From positions 1-9,133 of the forward strand of contig JAGXNU010000075.1 of assembly GCA_019894815.1 (NCBI GenBank): a stretch of 9,133 bases of DNA, read 5' to 3'. Origin of the DNA: Promethearchaeota archaeon. Its GTDB lineage: Archaea; Asgardarchaeota; Lokiarchaeia; Sigyniarchaeales; SOKP01. Positions 1-6,341 of the stretch are shown here, in pieces (within the stretch, counting starts at the first letter, position 1; each line of letters starts with the position of its first letter). A model generated the notes under the pieces. That model was given only the letters and a program-made list of their open reading frames with translations. It was not told where the DNA came from and ran no database searches. The translations under genes and the position numbers were made by a program.

Positions 1-610
1 CTTCATAACTAATTTTTTGTAGTTTCTCTTCTAATGCACTTCTCCCAACTGATCTGATAGTTGGTCGTCTTAATTCAGCATAAGCTACAGTAGATTTTTC
101 ACTAAATACTATTTTGGTATTAAAATTTATTTTTACAGCTTCTACTTTAGGTTCAAAATCTAAAACAACCAAATCAATCCTGCGTGCCATTGCATAAAAA
201 CTTAAAATATCACCTTTAGTGACTACTCTTTTCTCAAGTTTTCTTGCTAATGCTTGGGGATCTCTTGGTATTAAAGAAAGACCACTAAAAGTTATGTTTT
301 CAGCTTCACTTGCTTCAATTTTCTTAATTTCAACAAGATCATCAATTGAAGCTCCCAGATTCTTACGTAATGATGGATCCATTCGAATTATATTCGTTTC
401 TTTATCTTCATTTTTTCCTGTATATAATAATGCTACGGTATTCTTATTAGCGAAAGGATGCAAAATTTTAATGACATCCCCTACCTTAAAATTCAATTCA
501 TTGGTAACATCCGGATCAATTCGAATTATGCCTCTTCCTGCATCCTCTTTAAAGGCATCTTTTATTCGTACTTTTCTTGGATTATCTTGATATAAATCAA
601 TTCCAACCAT
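1..610 (-). CDS. cdc48: Cdc48/VAT-family AAA ATPase, N-terminal part (runs off window)
   Basis: The gene runs leftwards and only its first 203 residues are inside the window. Residues about 4-100 show the Cdc48 N-domain double-psi beta-barrel pattern: VRIKDAF at 14-20, GRGIIRIDPD at 25-34, GDVIKI at 44-49, IIRMDPSLRKNLGASIDD at 74-91. Residues about 105-185 match the second N-subdomain, and the visible end (ISYE, 200-203) looks like the first residues of the YEDIGG linker that opens the D1 ATPase module. Family knowledge: Cdc48/VAT proteins are hexameric cytosolic unfoldases working with the proteasome. The AAA modules themselves are not seen. I chose the ATG at 610 because GGAGGG (617-622) lies 6 nt before it; the ATG at 616 touches that motif. 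A paralogue carrying the same N-domain cannot be excluded. Confidence 0.85.
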   Translation of the reverse strand, partial: MVGIDLYQDNPRKVRIKDAFKEDAGRGIIRIDPDVTNELNFKVGDVIKILHPFANKNTVALLYTGKNEDKETNIIRMDPSLRKNLGASIDDLVEIKKIEASEAENITFSGLSLIPRDPQALARKLEKRVVTKGDILSFYAMARRIDLVVLDFEPKVEAVKINFNTKIVFSEKSTVAYAELRRPTIRSVGRSALEEKLQKISYE

Positions 611-616
611 TCTCAT

Positions 617-622
617 CCCTCC
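617..622 (-). promoter_or_regulatory. Ribosome binding site of cdc48
   Basis: On the minus strand GGAGGG precedes ATGAGAATG. It abuts the first ATG (616) but sits 6 nt before the second (610), so it supports the second as the start. Confidence 0.7.
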
Positions 623-641
623 TTTTTGTAATAATTTGAAA

Positions 642-657
642 TACTTGACTTTCAAAG
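642..657. repeat. Terminal inverted repeat, left copy
   Basis: TACTTGACTTTCAAAG is the exact reverse complement of 948-963. Pairing breaks at the next base inward (658/947) and outward (641/964), so the perfect match is 16 bp. Confidence 0.8.
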
Positions 658-660
658 TTA

Positions 661-670
661 TTTTTTATAA
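661..670 (-). promoter_or_regulatory. Candidate TATA box of cdc48
   Basis: On the minus strand this reads TTATAAAAAA. About 25 nt downstream would place transcription start near 640, giving a leader of roughly 30 nt that contains the GGAGGG site. The box lies just inside the left inverted repeat of the small element, so the element may supply or have replaced the promoter. Predicted from sequence only. Confidence 0.4.
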
Positions 671-724
671 TATGATCTCATGGCTCTTAATTGAAAAATA
701 TTATTTTTTGCCACTACATAAAAA

Positions 725-838
725 TTATTTTCCTGTAAATCGCTTCAAGTCCAAGATATTGAACAACTTGCGTTGCAAGATGGACATCTGGGTAATAAGC
801 ACTTCGGGAGGGCCCTTATCATCGATGTATAGCTCTAT
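725..838 (-). pseudogene. Remnant of a transposase C-terminus (37 codons)
   Basis: Between stop codons at 839-841 and 725-727 the minus strand reads 37 codons, including YIDDKGPPEVLITQMSILQ and ending NILDLKRFTGK. The pattern (short beta segment, then a threonine/glutamine-rich helix and a final ILDL-like helix) resembles the tail of IS4/IS1634-type DDE transposases. That is judged by eye. No start codon context or upstream frame exists, and the reading frame points to the left inverted repeat as an IS transposase would. It could be a chance open stretch. Confidence 0.35.
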
Positions 839-947
839 TTAAAGACAATTTAATAATTCAGCGTCAATATAGACAAAAATAAATCAATTTCTAAGACTTC
901 CGACAAAACTTATTTGAAATGAAAAATTTAATTTAACTAATTTCTAT

Positions 948-963
948 CTTTGAAAGTCAAGTA
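948..963. repeat. Terminal inverted repeat, right copy
   Basis: CTTTGAAAGTCAAGTA, the exact reverse complement of 642-657. It lies 41 nt beyond the mtd stop codon and directly after the oligo-T terminator tract. Confidence 0.8.
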
Positions 964-970
964 ATATAAT

Positions 971-985
971 AAAAAAGAAAAAATT
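971..985 (-). terminator. Oligo-T terminator after the mtd operon
   Basis: On the minus strand, about 20 nt past the mtd stop, the sequence reads TTTTTTCTTTTTTATT. Archaeal RNA polymerase commonly terminates at such T-runs without a hairpin, and none is evident here. Confidence 0.55.
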
Positions 986-1003
986 AATATTGGTGAACTA
1001 CCC

Positions 1004-2041
1004 TCATGCTAATAACTTTTTAGCTACATTAAAAGCATAATTATAGTCAAAAATTTTTAAACCCTTGGTAGCGACAGCTTCTTTAAGAATTTTACCCTCT
1101 ACATTAACTTTAAGGCGTCCTAACGCTAAAGCTCCAATTCCAAAAATTCCTGGATAAATCTCATCGTTATCGTGCTTAGGCTTTATTCCTTCAATACCAT
1201 ATGGGGGTACCAAATTAATATCAACAACAATTTTCTTTTCGCCATTTGAGATTCTTTCCATTAAATCTCTAGATAAAATCTCAACCCCCGCTGCAGCCAA
1301 TGACCAGATTACATCAGCATCTTTAGCTATTTGATATCTTTCTTCTGGATCTGGAGCAAAGATTCCCTTAATTTGAGTTGCTTCTTTTCCAGCCTCTTCA
1401 TTTAATTCCTCTACAAGCTTCATTAAAATTTCTTTATTTGATTTGTCCCACGTCTCGACTAAGAAAACTTGACTTTCACTTTTAGCTCCTAATATCGCTG
1501 CTATTCCCGCTACTGGTCCTGCTCCAAATATGACAATTTTTTTGTTTTTAATCGATTCAATTCCGTATTTTTCTTTCATATCTTGAATTGTTTTAGCCAC
1601 TACAGCTGATGCTGTTGTATGCGAACCCCTAGGATCAATAATTACAGGACATTCGAAAGGAGGAACTAATGATTTTACTACTTCTTTGGCAATTTTTTCT
1701 CCTTCCTTTACATTTGAACCACCTATAAAAAAGGTTGTCGGCGCTTTTGGTTTACGGGAAAAAATTGCATCTTGAACAAGTTTAGGTACTTGATCGGCTG
1801 TCATTTTGCTTATAGGTACTACAATATCAAAACCAGCATCATATGCCATATTAATATCGAAAGGCGAAGCATTATCATCTGTATCAAAGAAGAAACATAT
1901 CTTATCCGATAAATCTGCTTTTTTAATTTTAATTGGTGTTAATTCTAATATGGTTCTTTTTCCTAAAACACTCTCTATTTGACGATTTATATCTTTTTCT
2001 TGTGTAATTTTACTCATCTCTTGTATAATTTTTAATTTCAT
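1004..2041 (-). CDS. mtdB: NAD(P)-dependent methylene-tetrahydromethanopterin dehydrogenase (MtdB-like)
   Basis: The 345-residue product should interconvert methylene- and methenyl-H4MPT in the cytosolic C1 (Wood-Ljungdahl methyl-branch) pathway using NAD(P), not F420. Visible signatures: KICFFFDTDDNASPFDINMA (47-66), VQDAIFSR (89-96), FFIGG (104-108), LVPPF (125-129) and DPRGSHTTA (136-144), which form the substrate domain. The Rossmann motif GAGPVAG is at 173-179, and NLVPPYGIEG (276-285) and GIGALALGRLK (301-311) follow. An acidic residue (Glu196) soon after the second Rossmann strand would favour NAD over NADP, an inference. The first 45 or so residues extend beyond what I expect for MtdB. 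The start is uncertain: ATG 2041 has no clear ribosome binding site, and ATG 2017 is an alternative. It is the last gene of a three-gene run, 18 bp after its neighbour. Confidence 0.8.
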   Translation of the reverse strand: MKLKIIQEMSKITQEKDINRQIESVLGKRTILELTPIKIKKADLSDKICFFFDTDDNASPFDINMAYDAGFDIVVPISKMTADQVPKLVQDAIFSRKPKAPTTFFIGGSNVKEGEKIAKEVVKSLVPPFECPVIIDPRGSHTTASAVVAKTIQDMKEKYGIESIKNKKIVIFGAGPVAGIAAILGAKSESQVFLVETWDKSNKEILMKLVEELNEEAGKEATQIKGIFAPDPEERYQIAKDADVIWSLAAAGVEILSRDLMERISNGEKKIVVDINLVPPYGIEGIKPKHDNDEIYPGIFGIGALALGRLKVNVEGKILKEAVATKGLKIFDYNYAFNVAKKLLA

Positions 2042-2059
2042 AAATTTAAAAAAAATTGA

Positions 2060-2788
2060 TTATTTTGAAATTTCGATTTCCTCTTCCAATATTTCTTCGA
2101 ATTCTTCAGTTCTAATTGATCTTTTTATTATAATTTGTTCAGTTTCAATTCCTAAATCTAAAGCAAGCTTCTCTATTCCATTAAAGTGCCTTAAATCGCA
2201 AATGAATAACCCTTTCAGTTTTTTACCATCAATTGTCTTAGCGAGATTTATTATATTCATCATCATCCAAGCTTCTCGTACCTTGTATCTTATGTCATCT
2301 TCTTGTGAATCATAATCCGTTTGTAAGTACTCTTTCCACATGATTAAACGCTGAAATAGCTCATCATTTTCAGGTATCCCCCCAGATTTTTGAAGAATTT
2401 CTTTAATTTTTGTTTCAAGAGATTTAAGCATGCTTCTATGTTCATCTAAGGATGCTGACAAATAAAATTCCGCATTTTCAGATATATCAGCATGTTTAAA
2501 AGGAATGTTTTTCTGCTCAAATAGACTTTTTAGGGGATCTTCATCTGGATTTAAAGGACCAACCCAGAAATTAGGTTTTTCTTCTAAAACCATATCCGGT
2601 TTATATTTTTCTATCAACGATTCAATTAATTCTAAATATTCCTTGCTAATAAGATGCAAATTCCATATTAAATCTTCCTTCTTCTCTGCAGGCACCTCAA
2701 ACCACCAGTCAATTGGAAATTCAGATTCGATCATTATGAGTTTAAGGTGTTTTTCTTTTAACGGTTTTAATTCTAATACCTCTGGCAT
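2060..2788 (-). CDS. Conserved hypothetical, faintly TraB-like; paralogue of 2814-3434
   Basis: The 242-residue protein is soluble, with no signal peptide or membrane segment and a very acidic tail. Counting from Met at 2788, residues 48-69 (SKEYLELIESLIEKYKPDMV and on) resemble the TraB/Tiki-fold pattern of a helix followed by PDxVxxE. Residues 171-222 (REAWMMMNIINLAK, then LFICDLRHFNGIEKL) resemble its R..M...I..L and GxxHxxGI segments, but the TraB key residues are not cleanly kept. It shares with the preceding gene the N-terminus EVLELKP, the IPxxxxDIxExAxxYL segment and the C-terminal block, so the two arose by duplication. I chose ATG 2788 because GAGGG (2800-2804) precedes it and because it matches the paralogue's N-terminus. 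A GTG at 2806 would add six residues but has no ribosome binding site. Function unknown. Confidence 0.7.
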   Translation of the reverse strand: MPEVLELKPLKEKHLKLIMIESEFPIDWWFEVPAEKKEDLIWNLHLISKEYLELIESLIEKYKPDMVLEEKPNFWVGPLNPDEDPLKSLFEQKNIPFKHADISENAEFYLSASLDEHRSMLKSLETKIKEILQKSGGIPENDELFQRLIMWKEYLQTDYDSQEDDIRYKVREAWMMMNIINLAKTIDGKKLKGLFICDLRHFNGIEKLALDLGIETEQIIIKRSIRTEEFEEILEEEIEISK

Positions 2789-2799
2789 TTTTTTTTCAT

Positions 2800-2804
2800 C
2801 CCTC
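2800..2804 (-). promoter_or_regulatory. Ribosome binding site deciding the 2788 start
   Basis: Minus-strand GAGGG lies 11 nt before the ATG at 2788. The GTG at 2806 is upstream of it and so cannot use it. An out-of-frame ATG at 2799 abuts it and runs into a nine-A stretch. Confidence 0.45.
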
Positions 2805-2813
2805 ACTTTTTTT

Positions 2814-3434
2814 TTAAAAAATTATATTTTGAATTAGATGTTTTTTATTATAAGAAATTACTTTGGCATTTAATCCTCTTAAAAGTTGCACGACTTGTGG
2901 ACAAATATCTTCACAAATATCTTCCTGTACAAAATGAACGAAAGAAATTGTGTGAGCATCAATTTTTCTAGCTAAGTCTAACATTTTTTTAACAATCCAT
3001 TGTGGTCTTAACTTTAAACTTAAAAAGATCTCTCGATCTTGAATTTCTTCACGAAGCATATCTATCCAATTTTTTAGACTCTGCCCTTTATATGATTCCT
3101 TATCGTCCATATTCTCAAATTCTTCAAATAACTCATTTAAAAACTCTTGTTTTGAAGAAATTTCTTCGTATAAATATCCCATTGCATATTCTGGGATATC
3201 TACTTGATAATATGGTATCTCCAATTTATCTAATGTTTTAGCGAAAGGAGTCTTACTAAATTCTTCCATATTTACTTCAAAATCAACAGTAACAAAATTG
3301 ATCTCTTTCTTTTTTAGAAATTCTTCGAGTTTAGATTTATCCTCATTTTGAAAATATTCTGAATCTTCTTTAGAGGACATGTATGAGATTACTTTCTTAT
3401 TTTTTTTTACGGGTTTTAATTCTAACACTTCCAC
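2814..3434 (-). CDS. Conserved hypothetical, paralogue of 2060-2788
   Basis: The 206-residue soluble protein shares with the next gene the N-terminal MEVLELKP, the middle segment IPYYQVDIPEYAMGYLYEE (73-91) and a C-terminal block RPQWIVKKMLDLARKIDA (143-160) with a strand after it. It has lost more of the TraB-like features and carries two cysteines near the end (C174, C178). It leads the minus-strand run, with 25 nt to the next start. I chose GTG 3434 because GAGGTG (3444-3449) lies 9 nt before it and because this gives the same N-terminus as the paralogue. GTG 3446 overlaps that site and would add MYLK. Function unknown; its link to H4MPT metabolism rests only on being next to mtdB. Confidence 0.65.
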   Translation of the reverse strand: MEVLELKPVKKNKKVISYMSSKEDSEYFQNEDKSKLEEFLKKKEINFVTVDFEVNMEEFSKTPFAKTLDKLEIPYYQVDIPEYAMGYLYEEISSKQEFLNELFEEFENMDDKESYKGQSLKNWIDMLREEIQDREIFLSLKLRPQWIVKKMLDLARKIDAHTISFVHFVQEDICEDICPQVVQLLRGLNAKVISYNKKHLIQNIIF

Positions 3435-3443
3435 TTTAAGATA

Positions 3444-3449
3444 CACCTC
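3444..3449 (-). promoter_or_regulatory. Ribosome binding site deciding the 3434 start
   Basis: Minus-strand GAGGTG, 9 nt before the GTG at 3434. The GTG inside it (3446) would otherwise be read as the start codon. Confidence 0.5.
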
Positions 3450-3559
3450 TATATAGTTTATTTGAAAAGTAATTTTAATTCTAAGTAAAAAATTAATTTA
3501 CTCTAATTTAAATGATTTGACAAGAAGAATTCTATCAGTTTGATAATTTTGTTTGTCAA

Positions 3560-3576
3560 TTGTTAAAAGCTAACAA
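3560..3576. repeat. Short inverted repeat TTGTTA-N5-TAACAA
   Basis: Six-base perfect arms with a 5-nt centre. It could be an operator half-pair for either divergent unit, but arms this short are expected by chance in such AT-rich DNA. Confidence 0.25.
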
Positions 3577-3635
3577 ATTTCGTAATCATAAGAAATCGTC
3601 AATAGGATGTTGAAATTCAATATAGAAATGATTGA

Positions 3636-3700
3636 TTTCTTACATATGTTTATAAAATTTCTTACATATGTTTATAAAATTTCTTACATATGTTTATAAA
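3636..3700. repeat. Three tandem 22-bp repeats, operator-like
   Basis: Units start at 3636, 3658 and 3680, and all contain CTTACATATGTTTATAAA. The third lacks its last A. Each unit has two 8-bp palindromes, ACATATGT and TTTATAAA, and the 22-bp period is close to two helical turns, so the same face of DNA is presented three times. The array ends 13 bp before the TATA box of the hydrogenase operon. This arrangement is what one expects for cooperative binding of a winged-helix regulator; the binding protein is not known from the sequence. Confidence 0.85.
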
Positions 3701-3712
3701 TTTACATCACAC

Positions 3713-3720
3713 TATATATT
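3713..3720 (+). promoter_or_regulatory. Candidate TATA box of the hydrogenase operon
   Basis: TATATATT, about 75 nt before the start codon. Transcription would start near 3740, leaving a leader of about 45 nt with the ribosome binding site. TTTATAAA copies inside the tandem repeats are alternative boxes. Confidence 0.45.
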
Positions 3721-3725
3721 ATGAG

Positions 3726-3741
3726 GACAAATTTATTTGTC
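3726..3741. promoter_or_regulatory. Perfect palindrome GACAAAT-TT-ATTTGTC, possible operator
   Basis: Seven-base perfect arms around two T. It lies between the TATA box and the predicted transcription start, where a bound protein would block initiation. GACAA and TTGTC also occur as a distant inverted pair at 3519-3523 and 3553-3557. Confidence 0.5.
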
Positions 3742-3773
3742 AAAAAAAAAAAATAACAAATAGAATTATCTAT

Positions 3774-3780
3774 GGAGTGA
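3774..3780 (+). promoter_or_regulatory. Ribosome binding site of the HTH-HdrA-MvhD gene
   Basis: GGAGTGA, 7 nt before the ATG at 3788. The nearer ATG at 3781 is out of frame and soon meets a stop, so this site fixes the fusion protein's start ahead of the helix-turn-helix domain. Confidence 0.75.
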
Positions 3781-3787
3781 ATGAATA

Positions 3788-6331
3788 ATGGACCTATATT
3801 CCATTTTATCTCATCCATTTAGACGTAAAATTTTATTCCTCTTGGAAAGAGAGGGTTATCTCCTATATTCAGAAATAATGGATAGACTTGGTTTAGATTT
3901 AACTGGGCAATTAAATTTTCATTTAAAAAAACTTGGTTCGTTAATTAGTAAAGAGAGAAAATCTTATTTTTTAACCGAGGATGGTAAAAGAATCCTTAAC
4001 ATATTGAATTTAAATGAACGCATATTAGCCGGAGACGAAATTGAACATTTAATCTCAAAAGGTAGTAATTTAAACAGAATTGGCATTATCGTGTGTAATT
4101 GCAATGAGGAAATCTCAAATATCATAAACGTGAATAATCTTACAAATGAATTAAATAATCTTGAAAATGTTGTTTCAGTAAGGATTTTTGAAAATTTATG
4201 CCAAGAAATTAATTTAGAAAAAGTTACAAATTGGGTTAAAGAAAATTTCTTAAATAAAATTGTAGTTGCTGCTTGTTCTCCAAAGAGTCATAAACATTCT
4301 ATTGAAAACATGTTTGAAGATGTAATTGAATATATAAACATTGAATTTGCCAATATTAGGGAACAATGCTGTTGGGCGCATTCAAACCATGAAAGCCAAC
4401 TAAATCCTCTAATAATCGCTCATAAAGCATATTTACTGATAGAAGCAGCAGTGGAAAGAGTAATTCTTCAAGGAGCCATTAAAATTAAGAGGATAGAAGT
4501 GGAAAAATCCTGTGCAATATTTGGGGGAGGCATAGCAGGAATGACTTTAGCATTGAATTTGGCTCATGCAGGAATAAAAGTTTATCTAATTGAAAAATCA
4601 CCCACTCTGGGGGGAAAAGTAGCTCGTTGGCATCGGATATCAAATATGGGGGATTGTTCGATTTGTTTCATATCAGATTTAATTGGAGAAATTGTCAAAC
4701 GAGAAGAGATTGAAATTCATACTAATATTGAAATCAATAAAATCTCAGGAGAACTTGGTAATTTCAACATTGAACTTATCAAAAAGCCAAGATTTGTTGA
4801 TGAAAAACGATGTACTGGATGTTTACAATGCATTGAAGTATGTGGAAATGAGACTTATAATGAATACGAATTTGGATTAACAAAAAGAAAGATAATTCAT
4901 TTTCCTTTCTCCAATTGTTATCCTTACGCGCCATTAATTGTAGATCATGATATTGCAAAATGCAAAGAATGTAGGATATGTGAAAGAGTATGTTTGAATA
5001 AAGCCATTAATTTAGAGCAAAAAACAGAAAACTTCCAGATCAGGGTTGGGGCTAAAGTGATGGCAATAGGAGCAGATTTATTTTTTAATTTGCATGATTA
5101 TGGGTATGATCCAACAAAAAATATCATTACTTCAGCTGAATTTGAACGAATGTTATCCTCAGATGGATTAACAGGGGGAAAATTAGTTCGGTTATCAGAT
5201 AATCAACCAATCAACTCTATTTCTATAATTCAAGAAATAGGGCCATCAGATTATGTTTGTGAATATTCTGATGACTTAGCTCTAAAATATATTGAAGACA
5301 TAACTATTAGAAATCCAAAATGTGAAGTGAATATATTTTATGATTTATCAAAGCTAAGAGATAATCAAGATATTCTGCTCAGATATACACATCCTAAATT
5401 TCTTTATGCGAATAATGTTAGCGTGAAAATAGGAAATGGAGTTAATTATGTTATAGCAGATTATATTGAGTTTCCAAGTGATTTAATTGTTTTAAACCAT
5501 AAAGTAGTTCCAAATAAAGATTTAGTAAATCTTCGAAAGACTTTAGATTTTACTTTTGACGAAGATGGTTTTATGAGCAAAGAAACGCTTGCATCAGGTG
5601 TTTATGGTGTAGGATCCATTTTAGGACCAATGAATTACCGATCAACCATTTCTTCAGCAAATACAATCGCTTTGAAAATAATTTCACTGTTATCAAATGA
5701 TTATTTAATTGCTGATTTTACTGGTATTAATTTAAATGAGGAAAAATGTGGTTTGTGCGGGCTTTGTATAAAATCCTGTCCATTTAATGCAATTACTTTA
5801 GATTCTGAGAAAATTAAAATTGATGGATTTAAATGCAAGGGATGTGGCTCTTGTGTGAGTTCTTGTCCAACAGGTGCTTTAGAAATGAATATCGATTCAA
5901 CAGAAAAAATATTAAGGACAATTGAAGTATTTTCAAAGTCCAAGATTAGACCAAAAATTCTTATCTTTGCATGTGAGTCATGTGGATATGCTGCTGCGGA
6001 TGATGCTGGACTTAAGAAGCTAGTATATCCTCCCAATGTCTTTATAATAAAAGTAGCATGTGCAGGAAGAGTTGATAGTGAATTTATTCTTTATTCGCTC
6101 AAATGTGGATTTGATGGTATAATGGTTGTGGGGTGCAGAGAAAATTCCTGCAATTATATTGATGGCATTACACAAGCAAAAAGTAGAATTGACCTTTTGA
6201 GGGAAAATTTCGAGCCAGAAATTCGTAAACGCATAATACTTTTAAATTTAAATTCAATTGAAGGAAAAAAATTTTCTGATAGTGTGAATAGATTCCATAA
6301 ATTATTATCAATCGAGGTTAGAAAACATTAA
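3788..6331 (+). CDS. hdrA: Fusion protein: winged helix-turn-helix + HdrA + MvhD
   Basis: The 847-residue cytosolic protein joins three parts. Residues 1-75 are an ArsR-like archaeal winged helix (LSHPFRRKILFLLE, then YSEIMDRLG, LNFHLKKLG, YFLTEDGKRIL). Residues 97-640 are HdrA: N-terminal cluster cysteines (C103, C105, C138, C163, C194), FAD motif GGGIAG (246-251), DCSIC (289-293) and two four-Cys motifs (C342-C352, C392-C402). Residues 650-700 hold two ferredoxin motifs (C654-C664, C683-C693). Residues 722-845 are the MvhD [2Fe-2S] domain (C729, C732, C758, C783, C788; YPPN at 747-750). HdrA normally passes hydrogenase electrons by flavin bifurcation. Here QCVGSRD reads QEIGPSD (482-488), and the TPKM after DCxxC reads SDLI. 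No in-frame Met occurs between 31 and 175, so HdrA is not separately started. The helix-turn-helix suggests it also binds DNA, an inference. Confidence 0.9.
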   Translation: MDLYSILSHPFRRKILFLLEREGYLLYSEIMDRLGLDLTGQLNFHLKKLGSLISKERKSYFLTEDGKRILNILNLNERILAGDEIEHLISKGSNLNRIGIIVCNCNEEISNIINVNNLTNELNNLENVVSVRIFENLCQEINLEKVTNWVKENFLNKIVVAACSPKSHKHSIENMFEDVIEYINIEFANIREQCCWAHSNHESQLNPLIIAHKAYLLIEAAVERVILQGAIKIKRIEVEKSCAIFGGGIAGMTLALNLAHAGIKVYLIEKSPTLGGKVARWHRISNMGDCSICFISDLIGEIVKREEIEIHTNIEINKISGELGNFNIELIKKPRFVDEKRCTGCLQCIEVCGNETYNEYEFGLTKRKIIHFPFSNCYPYAPLIVDHDIAKCKECRICERVCLNKAINLEQKTENFQIRVGAKVMAIGADLFFNLHDYGYDPTKNIITSAEFERMLSSDGLTGGKLVRLSDNQPINSISIIQEIGPSDYVCEYSDDLALKYIEDITIRNPKCEVNIFYDLSKLRDNQDILLRYTHPKFLYANNVSVKIGNGVNYVIADYIEFPSDLIVLNHKVVPNKDLVNLRKTLDFTFDEDGFMSKETLASGVYGVGSILGPMNYRSTISSANTIALKIISLLSNDYLIADFTGINLNEEKCGLCGLCIKSCPFNAITLDSEKIKIDGFKCKGCGSCVSSCPTGALEMNIDSTEKILRTIEVFSKSKIRPKILIFACESCGYAAADDAGLKKLVYPPNVFIIKVACAGRVDSEFILYSLKCGFDGIMVVGCRENSCNYIDGITQAKSRIDLLRENFEPEIRKRIILLNLNSIEGKKFSDSVNRFHKLLSIEVRKH

Positions 6332-6341
6332 ACTTAAAATA

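Larger units (their letters stand above)
642..963. mobile_element. Small inverted-repeat element (MITE-like, decayed IS derivative)
   Basis: A perfect 16-bp inverted repeat (CTTTGAAAGTCAAGTA at 948-963 and its complement at 642-657) brackets about 320 bp with no intact gene. The outermost two bases at each end are TA, so a TA target duplication is possible but cannot be told apart from the repeat itself. Inside, 725-838 is a short open stretch resembling a transposase C-terminus and is richer in G+C than its surroundings. The element fills most of the 617-1003 gap between mtd and cdc48. I infer an internally deleted insertion sequence. A paired regulatory or RNA-stem function for the repeats is an alternative. 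Confidence 0.55.
3450..3787. other. Divergent regulatory region between the minus-strand run and the hydrogenase operon
   Basis: No gene is seen in this very AT-rich stretch. It holds, in order, AGTAAA/TTTACT arms at 3484-3502, GACAA (3519-3523) and TTGTC (3553-3557) as a widely spaced inverted pair, TTGTTA/TAACAA arms at 3560-3576, three 22-bp tandem repeats, a TATA box, a 16-bp palindrome, a run of twelve A (3742-3753) and the ribosome binding site of the fusion gene. No convincing TATA box for the minus-strand genes stands out; A/T-rich candidates lie around 3467-3500. Confidence 0.7.

Noticed and set aside
219..590. Plus-strand open frame of 123 codons
   Set aside because: It is antisense to the well-conserved Cdc48 N-domain coding frame and has no recognisable domain.
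690..835. Possible structured RNA in the G+C-richer stretch
   Set aside because: No tRNA, SRP or RNase P motif could be matched and no long stem was found; the coding-like reading on the minus strand explains the composition better.
636..842. Plus-strand open frame of 68 codons
   Set aside because: It lies inside the inverted-repeat element, has no ribosome binding site, and is opposite the transposase-like scrap.
2505..3241. Two plus-strand open frames (2505-2837 and 3002-3241)
   Set aside because: Both are antisense to the paralogous gene pair, whose reading frames show shared conserved blocks.
3636..3700. CRISPR array
   Set aside because: The 22-bp units are directly adjacent with no spacers, so this is a tandem repeat.
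3781..3826. ATG at 3781 as a start for the fusion gene
   Set aside because: It is out of frame with the long protein and reaches a stop after about a dozen codons.
4683..4880. Short plus-strand frame within the fusion gene
   Set aside because: It is out of frame with the HdrA cluster motifs and has no features.
5701..6036. Minus-strand frame of 111 codons
   Set aside because: It is a shadow of the two ferredoxin motifs and the start of the MvhD domain; the cysteine motifs are in the plus frame.
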